Positions 44,563-56,215 of a DNA stretch of 64,000 nt are shown here, piece by piece. The DNA comes from Chinchilla lanigera. Lineage: Eukaryota > Chordata > Mammalia > Rodentia > Chinchillidae. Where the stretch lies: assembly GCF_000276665.1 (NCBI RefSeq), contig NW_004955466.1:5580907-5644906 (forward strand), written 5' to 3'. Numbering within the stretch: position 1 is the stretch's first letter; every line of letters starts with the position of its first letter. The notes beneath the pieces were generated by a model. The model worked only from the letters and a program-made list of their open reading frames with translations. It did no database searches and had not been told where the DNA came from. The position numbers were made by a program, and so were the translations under genes.

Positions 44563-45363
44563 CTGCGCACACCTTGTCATGGTGTGAGTACTCACCAGGA
44601 ACTCATGCCTTTTTGGGAGGTGACTGGAGCACAAGGGTTGTAACTTAATCAAGCTGAGGAACCGGTTGATAGTTCCCTAGTTGAACGGGCTCAGTGGGAG
44701 CAGAGGCCTTGTCTGAAGAGGCAGGTCGCTGGGGTGGGGCTTGAGGGCTGTGCTTTGTCCTGTCGCCTCTCTCTCCAGCTCTCTGCTCACTGCTCTCTCC
44801 CTGCTTTCTGGCAGTTAGGAGGTGAGCAGCTTGCCTGCCCCACACCCTTCTGCCATGATGATTCTGTCTCACCCACAGGCCAAGGGTAATGGAGCCAGCT
44901 GACCATGAACTAAACCCCTGACACCATGAGTCAAAGTAAAGCTTCGCTTCTGTAACTTGACTTCCCTAGGTGTCTGTGCTGGTTACTTTTTGGTTGTTGC
45001 TGCTGAGACAAAATTCCTGACACCCAACATTAAGGAAGGAAAGGTTTATTTAGCTCACAGTTTGTGGAGGTTTTGATCCATAATCAGCTGGCTCCAAGGC
45101 AGGGTGGCAGGGCACACGGGCAACAGTTGAAGGTGCCAGAAGACAGAATCAGCAAGAGCAGAAAGAGGGCAAGAACAAGCCTCTTTTCTTCCCTTATATT
45201 GTAAGCAGGCTACCCACATGGGGAGGTGGGTGCACTCAGACAGTCTCCATGCCTCCCCTGCACAGGCTCAGATGGACACAAAGTAAGGACCCTGGTCCCC
45301 TGCTCAGTCACTTAAACTTTTAAAGTTAACACAGTGTATCAGCCATAACAATCCACCACTTGG

Positions 45364-45470
45364 GGGCTGGGGATTTAGCTCAGTGGCAAAGTGCCTGCCT
45401 GGCAAGTGCAAGGTCGTGAGTTCAGTTCCTGGTACAGGAGAAAAACCAAAAAAAAAAAAAAAAAAAAATC
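45364..45470 (+). mobile_element. ID SINE inside MaLR element
   Basis: GGGGCTGGGGATTTAGCTCA ... GGTACAGGAGAAAAACC and poly(A); ATCCACxxCTTG flanks. Confidence 0.9.
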
Positions 45471-45519
45471 CACTGCTTGTCAACTTGGCAACCAGAGACA
45501 TTTCCTTAAACCAGTTTTG

Positions 45520-45638
45520 TTTTTTTTTGGTTTTTTTGGTTTGTTTGTTTTTGGTTTTTCTCCGGTACCGGGAACCGAACTCACAACCTTGAGCTTGCCA
45601 GGCAGGTGCTTTTGCCGCTGAGCTAAATCCCCAGCCCC
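45520..45638 (-). mobile_element. ID SINE inside MaLR element
   Basis: Long T/G-rich tail, CCGGTACCGGGAACCGAACTC in part ... CCCCAGCCCC; CCTTAAACCAGTTTT flanks. Confidence 0.9.
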
Positions 45639-47512
45639 CCTTAAACCAGTTTTTAGATACAAAGACAGTATTTTTATCATTTTACAAGTTGAACATTGTA
45701 AAAGGATTGTTAAACACAGGTTAAACAACTTGTTAAACAACTTGAACCAACTTGAACATTATATTAAATCTATTAACATTATATTGTATTAGAAACATAA
45801 CATTTTGCCCCAGGCCCCCTAAAGACTCATGCACATCCCTTTATGCAAAAGGCAGTCAGTCCAGCTGCAAGTTATCAAAGTCTTAACAGTTTTACCATTG
45901 CTGAAAAGTCTAAGTCCCAAGTCTCCTCTGAGATGTAAGGCAAATTCTTAGTTGCAAGTCCCACTACAAATGAAAAGTTATAGACACTTCCAACATTTAA
46001 TGGCACAAAATAAACGTTTTTATTTTAAAAGTTACAAACGGGAATACAAAGGAATGGGACCAAAGCAAGTCCAAAATCCAGACAAACATTAAGTCCCATA
46101 GTTTTATGTCCAGCAACTGAGGCAGTCTGTGGCACATTGTGAGCTCTAAAGGACTTGTGTGACTCCACCCCTAGGGCACTTTTGCTGGTTATAGCTATCA
46201 TGGCGGTTTTCTTAGGCCTGTTTTGCTCTCTCCTTGCACCTTCTTTTAGACTATCCACATTTTTGGCTTTCTTAACCTTTTGAGGTCTCTGCTGCACTTC
46301 AGGCTTTTCACTCACAGCTGCACACACTGCCCTCTCAGGGGCACACTGCCTGGCCTCCCCAGCCTTTGGAAATTGAGGTGGAAGCCTTTTTAACCTCACA
46401 ACTCTTGCATTCCACATGCACCTAAGACCAGTGCCACGTGGATGATGCCAAGGTCTGCTGCCAGCTGGAGCACTAGCCAGGTTTTTTTTCTCTTGGCTGT
46501 TAGAGGTCAAGTGCCTGGATTGCTGGGCACTCTGAATCTAATTTTGAGGAACAGATTTTTTATGCTGCCGCCATTCTGGAACCTGGTATGGCTGCCACTC
46601 CCACTCTGGAATATGGCGCTCTGCAGCTTTTTTTTAAAAAGCAAAGTGTTTCACCTCTGCAGTTTTGAGGCTGCAAAGGGTGGAAGCTTGCTTTTTTTTT
46701 TTTTTAATGTCAGACCATCTTTTTGATTTTGTTTGTTTGTTTGTTTGTTTCTCCTCAGCAATTAAGATCTCCTCTGCTCTATCTTTATAGTCTGGAGCTT
46801 TATTGGAGCTTTTTTTGGGCCAAACTCACAACATTTTAAATCATCTTGCTGGGCTCTTTGCTCTTGATTCTCAACATAAATCTGGCTAAAAGCCCCCAAG
46901 AATAGCCATGCTACTGCCTCAACATTTCACTGCCTTGACATTTTTTTTGCTAGGTTAGTCAGTCCGCTGGCCTTACTCTTAGTCTCAGGCAAGGTCTCTA
47001 GACATGAGCAAAATGCAGACAAACTTTCTGCCAAACCATAACACACGTCACCTGGAATCCAGCACCCAGTGCAGTCCTTTCCAGCAGCAACCTCCCAAAC
47101 CTGGTCTTTATTGGTAGGATTTTTATCAGCCTTCTGTTTTTTGAGCTCTGACCAGAATCTCTCATACAGAACAGCTAAAGGCTTTCTAGAACTTTTTTTT
47201 AGGGCGCAACCTCTGAACCTTTTTAAACCCTTTCCACAAGCCATTTTTCAAGGCTCTTGAACCACATGGTCAGGTATAGTTACAGCAATGACCCCACTCT
47301 TGGTACTAAATTTTGTCTTGGTTACTTTTTTTTTGTTGCTGAGACAAAATCCCTCTTGCACAGGCTCAGGATGAACACAAAGGACTGGCCGTGGCCCCCT
47401 GCTGTGTCACTTAGTTGAACTTTTAAACATTTCACATTGACACAATGTATCGACCGTAACAGTATCCCTGGTATTTTATTATGTGACACAAAGCTAAGTC
47501 AGACATGCTCCT

Positions 47513-47519
<7 letters not shown>

Positions 47520-47549
<30 letters not shown>
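47520..47549 (+). repeat. (CA)n microsatellite
   Basis: About 15 uninterrupted CA units just after the LTR. Confidence 0.9.
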
Positions 47550-47553
<4 letters not shown>

Positions 47554-47721
47554 AGCATGTTACATTCAAAATTATGGATGCTTTGAAAGGACTTCTTTTG
47601 GTCTTATTTTTTGTTTGGCTCTTGACCCTCCCACTTAACTCAAAGCAACCAGTCTTAACAGCTGGATGGTGGACACCATACCTTCTTCCATCCTCTAACT
47701 GTTTAAAATAATACCTCGCCT

Positions 47722-47805
47722 AGGTACTGGGCATAGCTCAGTGAGTGATAGGGTGCTTTCCTAGCACACCCAAGGCCCTAGGTTTGACCCCTGACACCAG
47801 GTAAA
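47722..47805 (+). mobile_element. old ID-type SINE
   Basis: GTACTGGGCATAGCTCAGTG ... GGTTTGACCCCTGACACC. Confidence 0.62.
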
Positions 47806-48370
47806 CAACAACAAACAGAATAATACCTTGCCTTCAATTTACACACAAACAGGGTTTTATTTTTTCTTTTTTAAAAATTAGGACACTACATACAAATATG
47901 TCTGTTTCTTGCTTTTGGACTTGGCAAAATGCTGTGAAATCCCTTCAGGCCAACCAGGAGAGCTCTAACTCAATCTTTGAAGTGAGGCATTGCACAAAGT
48001 TGTTCAGCCATTTCTCCATTGATGGGCCTTTATTTGATATCCATTCTTTTTAACTTTACCATTGTACGAATCATTGCAGTAAATAGAGATGTGCTGTTTT
48101 GGACACATTTTAGATTACGGTGTGCTACTGTCTTGTAAATCAACCAAAGCAGCTGCCCCTGAATCCCAAATTCAGGACAGAACCCGTGGAGCCCCAGGTC
48201 CCAGGCCGCCTCCTGACCCAGGGGTGCTGCTCCTCCTCCTCCAGCCTCTTCTTATTTCCTCTCGCACAGACACTTGGACATTGGCATTGGCTTTAGTGAA
48301 GGGAGAGAGTGTACAGAGCAGTATTTCTCAAATGATCAGTAGAGAAGTTTCTTTTTTTCTTTTTAAATTT

Positions 48371-48541
48371 CCCTGGATGTGGTGGCACATGCCTGTAATC
48401 CCAGCACTTGGGAGGCTGAGGCAGGAGGATTGCTTTGAGTTCGAGGCCAGCGTGGGCTACAAAGTGAGCTCAAGGCCAGCCTGAACTACATAGTGAGATC
48501 CTGTCTCAAAAAGACCAAAAAAAAAAAAAAAAAAAAAAAAT
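48371..48541 (+). mobile_element. B1 SINE
   Basis: CCTGGATGTGGTGGCACATG ... AAAAAGACC and a 30-base poly(A); core duplicated. Confidence 0.88.
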
Positions 48542-48584
48542 TTCCAACTTGTTACAGACAACAATTTTTTTTGCCTTTTGTTTT

Positions 48585-48798
48585 TTCCCCTGGTGGTGCT
48601 GGTAATTGAACCTAAGGGCTTATGCATACTTGACAAGCACTGGGCTACACTCCTAGCCCAAGATAGCTACTCTTCTTTGTTTTTTTGAGACAGGGTCTCA
48701 CTTTGTAGCCCAGGCTGGCCTCGAACTCTCAGTAATCCTCCTGACTCAGCCTCCTGAGTGTTGCTGGGATTGTAGGCATGCCCCACCATGCTTGTCTC
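48585..48798 (-). mobile_element. old ID + B1 pair
   Basis: ID-like 48585-48660 (GGTGGTGCTGGTAATTGAAC) and B1 48678-48798 (GAGACAGGGTCTCACTTTGT ... CCACCATGCTTGTC). Confidence 0.7.
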
Positions 48799-49517
48799 CA
48801 AATGCCTACTTTTATAAAATATAATAATACTGCAAAAATAAGTGCAAAATATCTTCCCCATTTTATAATATTACCACAGTAACCTTCAGCTGGTATAAAG
48901 TTATCCTCAGTTGCTGAAAGAGTTTATGTTCACACTGAATTGGTACTGTCTCTTTGAGGACTGGTGACTGGATACTCACTGGCCCTTATAAAACGATAAG
49001 AGGGCCCAGCTTACATCATTGATTAAGCTGATATGCATAAGGGAAATGTCCAGCCAGAGCATTTGCAACTGTGAAAGAAAATCAGTGCTTTTTGCCCTTC
49101 TTTCCAACCTGCTACAGATGGTTAGCACCCACGCGCACTACGGTTTCTGTCTTGGTTAGTGTGGAGATTTGCTTGAGAGGCACATTATCATCTCATCAGT
49201 GGAGGCCCATCAGACTGCAGACTGTACGGCTCCTTTGCGTCAGGAATCAGTGGGGTCTTTCCTGTGCTGCAGGGCGCGCCTTGGGAAGCAGCTTGCTAGT
49301 TGTTCGTCACTTTGCAGTGAAAAGCCTTCCGCTTGGCAAGGCTCCTTAGGGTCCGCTGAGCCTTTGAAGCATCAGATTGTGTGGTTGTCGAAATCAGAAG
49401 CAGCAGCTGTGGGGATGCGACGGAGGCTCCCGGGTTCCTCTCGCAGCTTCTGTGAAATTGCCGCGGTAAGAATTACGGGAGCAATAGGGGTACGGGATGT
49501 AATTTTTAAAAAATTTA

Positions 49518-49664
49518 TTTATTTTTTGGTCTTTCTGAGAAGGGGTTTCACTGTGCAGTTCAGGCTAGCCTTGAACTCACCAAGCTGGCCTCAAACTTGC
49601 AGTGATCCTCCTGCTTCAGCCTCCTGAGTTCTGGGATTGCAGGCGTGCGCCACCACACCCGGCC
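49518..49664 (-). mobile_element. B1 SINE
   Basis: TTTTTTGGTCTTTCTGAGAA to CACCACACCCGGCC; GGGATxTAAT flanks. Confidence 0.82.
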
Positions 49665-50439
49665 CATGGGATATAATTATACTTGCGGGAACAAATGACT
49701 AAATTTTGTTTACGGTAAATCCAAATTTTAAAAATTTTTTCAGAAAGCTATTTGCTTGGTAGTTAAACAGTTCTCCAAATGAATTTTTTGGTACAACATT
49801 GCTGTGAGGAAAATGAGATTCTGTTTCCATTTAAAAAACAACCTCCACTGTCAGAAGAGGTGGGTCTTTTCTATGGGAGATTTTGAGGATTTGCAGTAAT
49901 CTTCTGGATTATTTTTAGCACCTACACAAACAACAAAAGCAGAGACTTCGGGTGGACAAACAGACCATATAGCACAGTGGTCCCTGGGAGAAGACACACA
50001 CACAAAGTGAGACTTGGACTTCTACTTTACAGACTGGAGTCATTTTCTACGTGGCAGTGTAAGGAGGGGTGCACTGGATCTCTGGCAGAGAAACAACACC
50101 AGTAGGATGGAAGGATGGTTAGATATTGATATAGAATAAATATGAAAGGAAGTTTATTATGAAAATTGGCGCAAGCTATTGTGGAGGCTAAGAAGTCCCA
50201 TAACATGCTATATACAAGCTGGAGACTCCGAAGCTGGTATCCTGGCTCTATCTAAGTTCAAAGGCCTGAGAGCCAACGGAGTGGATGCTGTAACTCTCAG
50301 TTCCAGGTCAAAGGCCTGAGACACTGGGAAGCCACTGGTACAGGTCTCGGAGTCCCAAGGCTGGGGAACTTGGGGTTCTGATGTCTGAGTCTAACCCAGG
50401 AAACTTAGTGAAACCTTGTCTCAAAATAACAAAGGACTG

Positions 50440-50500
50440 GGACTGTATCTCAATACAAAGGCCCTGGCTTCAATTTCCAGTGCTGCAAAAAAACAACAAA
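50440..50500 (+). mobile_element. old ID-type SINE fragment
   Basis: ACTGGGACTGTATCTCAATA ... CTTCAATTTCCAGTGCTGC. Confidence 0.55.
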
Positions 50501-50504
50501 GTAT

Positions 50505-51365
50505 AATGAACGTAATAAGAAAAATAACCCACTTTAAAAATGGCCAGAGTTTGAATAGATGCTTTAAAGTGTTTGTTCAAAGATGTACTGATGGCAGATA
50601 GTTACATGAAATGATACTCAGATTGTTATCTATTGTTATCTATTAAAGAAATGCAAATTAAACACCCCCACAACCAACCTAATAGAATGGCTAAAGTAAA
50701 AAAACATAGACCAGGAAACAAATGGAATTCTCATACACTGCTGGTGGAAATGTCATTAGAATAACTTTACAAACCTGTTGGCATTTTCCTAAAAAGTTAA
50801 TCGTTGGGGCCGGGGATTTAGCTCCGTGGTGCAGTACCTGCCTGGCAAGCATGAGGTCCTGAGTTCAATTCCCGATATCCCCAAAAAACATTCACTATAC
50901 ACCTACCAGAAAGCTTAGTCCTTCCGTTTGTTGTTATTTACCAGAGAGAAAAGTATCTGTCCATACAAACACATGGACACATATGTTCATAGCACCTTTA
51001 ATTGTGATAGGAAACGAGGAACAGCCTAGACGTCTACTGATTCATGCGGTTATATGGATGAATCTCAGAGGAGCAGAGCTGAATGAAAGAGCACAGGCCC
51101 TACATACCGTGCGTTCTATACCATATATAAATTTCCGGAAAAGGAAGCAGCTCTAGGGGACAGCAGATGAGTAGTTGCCTAGGAATGGGATGCGGGGTGG
51201 GGAGGAAGGAGGGACAGTTACGAAGGACAGAAGGGAACTTCGGGGAGTGATGCGTGTGTTCCATTACCTTGCTGCGTGATGTATATGTAGGTGGAAATGT
51301 ATCAGGTTGTGATACATTGAATACGTGCAGGTTACAATACGCTGTACCTCAGTGACTCTGTAAAC
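50505..51365 (+). mobile_element. old L1 3' fragment, sense
   Basis: AAAGAAATGCAAATTAAAC, CTCATACACTGCTGGTGGAA and AGTAGTTGCCTAGGAATGGG are standard old-L1 3' sequence in forward orientation. It is the only L1 piece in the window on the same strand as ESR2. An ID SINE (50808-50885) interrupts it. Confidence 0.78.
50808..50890 (+). mobile_element. ID SINE
   Basis: GGGCCGGGGATTTAGCTCCG ... GTTCAATTCCCGATATCCCC, inside L1. Confidence 0.8.
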
Positions 51366-51715
51366 AACATGAGAACAAAACAGAAGGGAAAGGAAGAGAT
51401 GAAGAGGAAAGGGTTGGAAGCTGCGTGGAGTCCAGTGCAGCACAGGGAGGAGGGCTGCGGAGGAGAAAGAGGGCAGCTCTCTGCAAGTGAGAGGCCAACG
51501 TCGTTCCCCGGCCTGTCTCCGAGGGCTGCCCTTTGGCTGCTGGTGCTCTGCCCTGTGGGGCTCAGTAGCACCGTGGTGCCTGTGCTGTGCTCCGGCTTAG
51601 CCTGGCCTCTGTTTCCCTGACTGTAAGACCTGCTCAAAGTGAGTTAAGTCCTTCAGTGGGGTGTGCACTGGGGTCAGCACGCTGTGGCCGGGTCATGGTT
51701 TGTCAGTAGTTTTGT

Positions 51716-51881
51716 TTTATTTTATTTTATTTTTCGTCTTTTTGAGACAGGGTCTCGCTATGCAGTTCAGGCCGGCCTTGAGCTCACTTTGTAGCCCAGG
51801 CTGCCCTCAAACCCACAGCGATTCTCCTGCCTCAGCCTCCCGAGTGCTGGGATGACAGGTGTGAGCCACTATGCCCAGCTA
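51716..51881 (-). mobile_element. B1 SINE
   Basis: ATTTT-rich tail, GAGACAGGGTCTCGCTATGC to CCACTATGCCCAGC; AGTAGTTxTGTTTTA flanks. Confidence 0.87.
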
Positions 51882-52963
51882 GTAGTTATGTTTTAAATAA
51901 CTGCGTATTTCTGGATTGTATATCTGTTAATAATGAATATTATATGGGAGTAAGCTTTAGCCAATGAAATTTTAACTCGGTGCCTGGTATATGTCAGTGA
52001 CTTTGAAGGATGACAGAAATGAAACAGATATAGTGCTTTTGGCCTAGCAGAGAGATATCCTCAGACAATGGAGGGTCTGGTCCTTTCTGAGCTTCAGTAG
52101 GGAGATGGGGATTTTGGCCTGGAATTACTGTATGGTATTCAGCCTTTGGTATGCCTCAGGATATGCAGATATAAGAGAAAATGTTGCCTTTCACAACTTG
52201 TTGCAGTGTCCAAGTATTTTATAAATTCAAAGAAGTTACGTGAGTGTTGTAGTTGACCACATACACGAGTAGTAGCGAGAGCACCCCGGCCACCTAGGAG
52301 CCTGAAGACTGGGATAACCCTCTGGTAGCGTTATATAGAGGGTACTAAATCCCGTCCTTGGGTTTTTCTCTCAAAAGCCAGGAAATTTTCTCTGTGGTCA
52401 GCATGCTGGGACTTTAATCAAACAGTTGATTTTACTTTGCCTTCAGCCAAGGAAAGCTTTGAACATGTAGCCCGTGACAATCTTGGCATTTACGCTTCTT
52501 CTCGAATATCATCAGGTGGGCTACTGATAGGAACACACAGCTGTTCCCAGGAGTGAGGCAGGGAAGGGGATCGTGTCCTTGATTTTGCTTTACTTTCTTT
52601 GGTACATGTGGGGCAGTGTGCCAACATCTTATCTTTTTTAGTAGAGTTCTTTAGTTTCAAAAGTAATTGATTTAACCTTGTTCTACAGAGAGTCCTGATA
52701 TTTCTACTCTAGGGGGTAAAGGAGGGGTCATTTTTGTTGCTTGCCTGGCTCGTGGGCTCTAAGTCCGGTCCGTTGCCCCTGCCCAGGACCTGCTTCGCAG
52801 CGACTGCTCCGTGATGCGCGGGGCGGGGAGAGCCGAAGTCTGGAGTGGACACTCCTGCCGGGCAGTGAGGCGGGGACTCTTCAGCCCTGCTCCTTCCTGG
52901 GAAAATTTCATTTTTGTTTCACCTTTTCGTATATCCATTTCCCTCGTATATAAAATTGATTTT

Positions 52964-53059
52964 TTTTGTTTTTGTTTTTCTCTGGTACTGGGAATCGAAC
53001 TCACGACCTTGCGCTTGCCAGGCAGGCGCTGTGCCGCTGAGCTCCATCCCCAGCCCCCC
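52964..53059 (-). mobile_element. ID SINE
   Basis: CTGGTACTGGGAATCGAACTC in part ... TCCATCCCCAGCCCC; CCTCGTATATAAAAT flanks. Confidence 0.9.
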
Positions 53060-53289
53060 TCGTATATAAAATGGACATGGCAGGTGCCTCCCCGCAAGCT
53101 GCTGGCTCGTGACGGGCTCTGGTCCTGGCGGAGCTGGGCGGCGCCAGCGTCGGGGGAGACCGGGCTCTTCCCTGGCAGTCGTGCTGGCTGGTGAGCGGGT
53201 GGCCTGTCACTAACACACGCTGTTGGGGTGGAGCTTGCTCACACTCCAAGGGGCACACATGTTTCTGTCACTTTGTTCCCAGGCATTAT

Positions 53290-53990
53290 TTTTATCGTAA
53301 TAACTTCATTGTGACATCGTTCACATACTGTATAATTCACCCACTTAAAGTATACAATTCGGTGTTTTAAAAATATATTCACTAAATTTGGTGTGATTAT
53401 CACGAAGATAATTTCAGAACATTTTCCTCGCCCCAAAGAAGTCTCATGTCCGTCCCCATTCCTACCCAAGATGCACCCTGAGGCAGCCGTCCACCTCCTT
53501 CCTGTGTCTGCAGTTTGCCTCTTCCGGAGAGGATTTCCTATAAGTGGGATGAAATAAAACGTGGTCTCTTGTGATTGGCTTCCTTGCGTACTGAAGGTTC
53601 ATCTGAGTTATAGCACCTCTCAGTACTTGCTTTGCTTTGTGGGTGCGCACACTGGGGATTAAACCCAGGCCTTCGTGCACCTAGGCAACCCCTCTACCAC
53701 TGAGCTACACCTCCAGACCCCTTGATTCCTTTTGATGGCTGAATAATATTCCATTGAGTAGATAGATCACATTTTGTTTCTTTATTGGCTGATAACCACT
53801 TGGCTTGCTTCCACTTTTAGGCAGTTAGGAGTCCATGCTACCATCCAAGTATTTATTTGTATAATTTGAGTTTTTGTCACTATGAGTGAGATGTGTATAA
53901 GTACACAATTTTGGGTTTTTTAGAATCTGAAGACATAATATTTCCTCTGGCAGTAGAAATTCTTAGAGTCGATGTCATGTAGCAGAATAG
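53290..53990 (-). mobile_element. old L1 3' fragment, antisense
   Basis: CATACTGTATAATTCACCCA, GTATACAATTCGGTG and GGCTGAATAATATTCCATTG mark an L1M 3' region in reverse. A degenerate ID copy lies inside at 53637-53722. Confidence 0.75.
53637..53722 (-). mobile_element. old ID-type SINE
   Basis: CACTGGGGATTAAACCCAGG ... CCACTGAGCTACACCTCCAG. Confidence 0.65.
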
Positions 53991-54071
53991 GCTAAGCGGA
54001 AGTTAAAAGAAAAGCACTTGTTTATGCAACTGTGTCAACTCTAGGCAAAGTAAGCTTAAAATAATTTAATT

Positions 54072-54212
54072 TGGCTGGGTGTGGTGATGCACACCTGTAA
54101 TCCCAGCACTCAGGAGGCTGAGGCAGGAGGATTGCTGTGAGTTCAAGGCCAGCCTGCGCTACTTAGGGAGACCCTGTCTCAAAAAAAAAAAAATAAATAA
54201 AAAAATAAATCA
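54072..54212 (+). mobile_element. B1 SINE
   Basis: GGCTGGGTGTGGTGATGCAC ... GACCCTGTCTCAAAAAAAA; no core duplication. Confidence 0.82.
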
Positions 54213-54349
54213 AATTTGTACTTCTAGTTGGTGATTTTCTGTGCACCTCAAATGTACATAAGCACTTTAGTTTTGACGGTATGTCACAAAAGTTGTGACA
54301 CTTTGAACCTTTGTGAATTCAGGCTGATTCTTCCCGCATGAGTGTTCTG

Positions 54350-55050
54350 TGTGCACCAGGCCTCGTGCAAAGAGAAGCCCAAAGTGAAGGGCGCTGGGGG
54401 GAGGGCTGGGCCCTCCACGCGCATCTGCAGCCTCGCTGAGGGTGGCCTGCGGCTCTGGGGACCTGTGGGGCCAAGCACACCTCCAGCATGATTTCAGGAA
54501 GAGCTCACCCAGACCTGGGTGGGACGGTAGGGAGGTCAGAGAGCCTCCAGGAGGAAGGTTATGACCAGGCGCAGGTGGAAAGGAGACTGGATGTAGGTAA
54601 AGCAGAGAAGGAAGGGCAGCGAAGGGAGGAGAGCTCCGAGGCAGGGGGAGGAGCCGCCGCCGCCCATCGCCTGCCCGGGGCGTGGAAGATGGGACGAAGG
54701 TGAGGTGTGGCCGTGCGTGGAGCAGGCGGAGCCTGAGTCCCTCCGCGGCTGCGCCAGGTGACTGGGGCTCTGCGCGGGGGCCAGAGGTCGTCGCAGGGAG
54801 CCGTGTGAGCAGATCTGCGTGGCGGGCCTCGGGGCACACGGGGTCAAGGGGGAGCCGTGTGCCCGCTGCACCGGGAGGGGCGGGCACTGCTGGGCCGCGC
54901 GAGGGTCAGGGACGTGCGGGACTCGGGAGAGCCCCTGGGGAGAGCGAGCTGACGGTCGGAGAGCAGGCCAGGGCGGCTGTACTTGAGTCTGCCTTCCCGG
55001 GCGTTACGCAGGGCCGCCCGGATATGGCACGGTGCTCGTAACTGTGGCTT
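54350..55050. promoter_or_regulatory. CpG-rich block inside intron (CpG-island-like)
   Basis: Many CpGs (GCCGCCGCCGCCC, GGGCCGCGCGAGGG, GGGACGAAGGTGAGG) in otherwise ordinary intron. Long open frames on both strands here (up to 206 residues on the minus strand at 54267-54887) reflect scarcity of stops in GC-rich sequence and match no family I know. It may be an alternative promoter, enhancer or only a GC-biased patch. Confidence 0.35.
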
Positions 55051-55341
55051 CCGCGGGTCCCTTGCTACAGGTGAGTTGAGCTTAGTTGAAGTGAGTTGCC
55101 TTAGTCAACCTGAAAATGCCAATAGAAGCGGAGCAAAAGCTGCTGGAACCATTTCTGCGGATGACGAGCACCAGCTGTCCCTCGTTCCCACTGCAGTCAA
55201 ATGTGCGGCTCCTGGGTTGATCTCAGAGAGTTATTTATACGTACTTTGGAATAAAAAGCCTGAAAGAAAAGCCAGTAGTGTCAGGGACTCAGGCGTAGCA
55301 TTTACAAGGGGGTAGGGAGGAGGAGATTTACCTGAGCTGGG

Positions 55342-55497
55342 TTTTTTTTGTCTTTTTTTTGAGACAGGGTCTCGCTATGCAGTTCAGGCTGGCCTTGAGC
55401 TCACTTTGTAGCCCAGGTTAATCTCCAACTCACAGCGATCCTCCTGCCTCAGCCTCCCGAGTGCTGGGTTACAGGTGTGCGCCACCACGCCTAGCTA
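55342..55497 (-). mobile_element. B1 SINE
   Basis: GAGACAGGGTCTCGCTATGC to CACCACGCCTAGC; TACCTGAGCTG flanks. Confidence 0.88.
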
Positions 55498-56034
55498 CCT
55501 GAGCTGTTATTTTGTTGTTTTGCAATCATGGGCACACTGCAGAATCTCAGACCCTGGAGTCAGAGGAGAATTGAACACAGCACCGGGCAGAGTGGGGCTG
55601 GTGAGGGGCGGACAGGGGAACTGTCATAGCATCGACCATCAGGTAACTCCCCACAGGTAAGGGTCCCCGTGGGCTAAGGCTGACTCCGTCTGGCTTTCTG
55701 ACCCCCGCCCCCAGCCCTGCCGGTGATGAGAAACCGACAGGTAGTGGTTTGAGGGACTACACCTTTCCCTCTGCGAGGCCACAGTTCTGGCCTGGTGGGC
55801 CCGTGGGAGGGCATTTATCTGCCCTGTGCTCGGCCTGGCTTTCTCTGCAGCTCAATGGCAGGACTGAGTGTTAGGGAGGAAGCCCTCGGAGGCGAAGCCT
55901 TGCTCCTACAACCTCCCTGCTCCGGCCCCAGTCAGAGCAGCGGCGATGAGCGCGGCCTGCCGCCGGGAGCCTGAGGGCGCGCTGCCTCAGCTTCCCTTTC
56001 TCAGCGATGACTCGGGCTCTCGTTTCCTGTCCAG

Positions 56035-56215
56035 GTATGCACCCGCTGGCCGCAGCGGCCCAGGAGGTGGAGAGCGGCCGGAAGCTGACGCGCCTGCTGA
56101 ACGCGGTGACGGACGCGCTGGTCTGGGTGATCGCCAGGAGCGGCGCCTCCTCCCAGCAGCAGTCCACGCGCCTGGCCAATCTCCTCATGCTGCTGTCTCA
56201 CGTCAGGCACATCAG
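56035..56215 (+). CDS. ESR2: ESR2 exon: ligand-binding domain helices 9-11
   Basis: 181 bp, acceptor CTGTCCAG, donor GTGCAG. It reads [39 protein letters not shown], then [20 protein letters not shown]. The dimer-interface [10 protein letters not shown] is conserved. Compared with mouse and rat as I remember them there are about ten substitutions, most explained by A/T to G/C changes, including Tyr to His after the first Met and Ile to Ala in the SG-SS loop. Third positions are almost all G or C (56 of 59 codons). Confidence 0.97.

Larger units (their letters stand above)
44975..47461 (-). mobile_element. ERVL-MaLR element, antisense, two LTRs and internal region
   Basis: LTR-like ends occur at 44975-45350 and 47315-47461, both bounded TG...CA; the second lacks the middle. 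On the minus strand the first carries an AATAAA followed by CCTTTCCTTCC, as in MaLR LTRs. The internal start on that strand has the MaLR-like TGGTACCAAGAGTGGGG type sequence. Flanks GTGTC (44970-44974) and GTATC (47462-47466) fit a diverged 5-bp target duplication. Two ID SINEs are inserted (45364-45470 and 45520-45638). The minus-strand open frame of 161 residues at 46025-46510 is residual internal sequence with no conserved retroviral motif that I can see. Degenerate and not expected to be active. Confidence 0.65.
44597..47507 (+). mobile_element. MaLR-type LTR, sense, split by a later element
   Basis: The first part, 44597-44974, has GGTGACTGGAGCACAAGG, TCTGCCATGATGATTCTG and AATGGAGCCAGCTGACCATG. 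The final about 45 bases, CCTGGTATTTTATTATGTGA through AAGCTAAGTCAGACA, reappear at 47467-47507 on the far side of an antisense MaLR element. The two halves therefore belong to one LTR opened by a later insertion. Confidence 0.65.
43047..56034 (+). other. ESR2 intron (13 kb)
   Basis: Contains an old L2-like fragment (about 43405-43500), an ID SINE with a duplicated head (43968-44086), a Tigger/MER2-like DNA element (44199-44562), an LTR split by an antisense MaLR element (44597-47507), SINEs, a sense L1 3' end (50505-51365), an antisense L1 3' piece (53290-53990), and a CpG-rich block (54350-55050). 48900-49520, 49680-50500 and 51890-52950 look unique. Confidence 0.88.

Noticed and set aside
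46025..46510. 161-residue minus-strand frame
   Set aside because: It lies wholly within the internal region of an antisense MaLR element; no conserved motif and no sign of selection visible.
54267..54887. 206-residue minus-strand frame and 119-residue plus-strand frame in the CpG-rich block
   Set aside because: Low stop frequency from high GC explains them; compositions are Pro/Arg/Ser-rich with no family motif or splice support.
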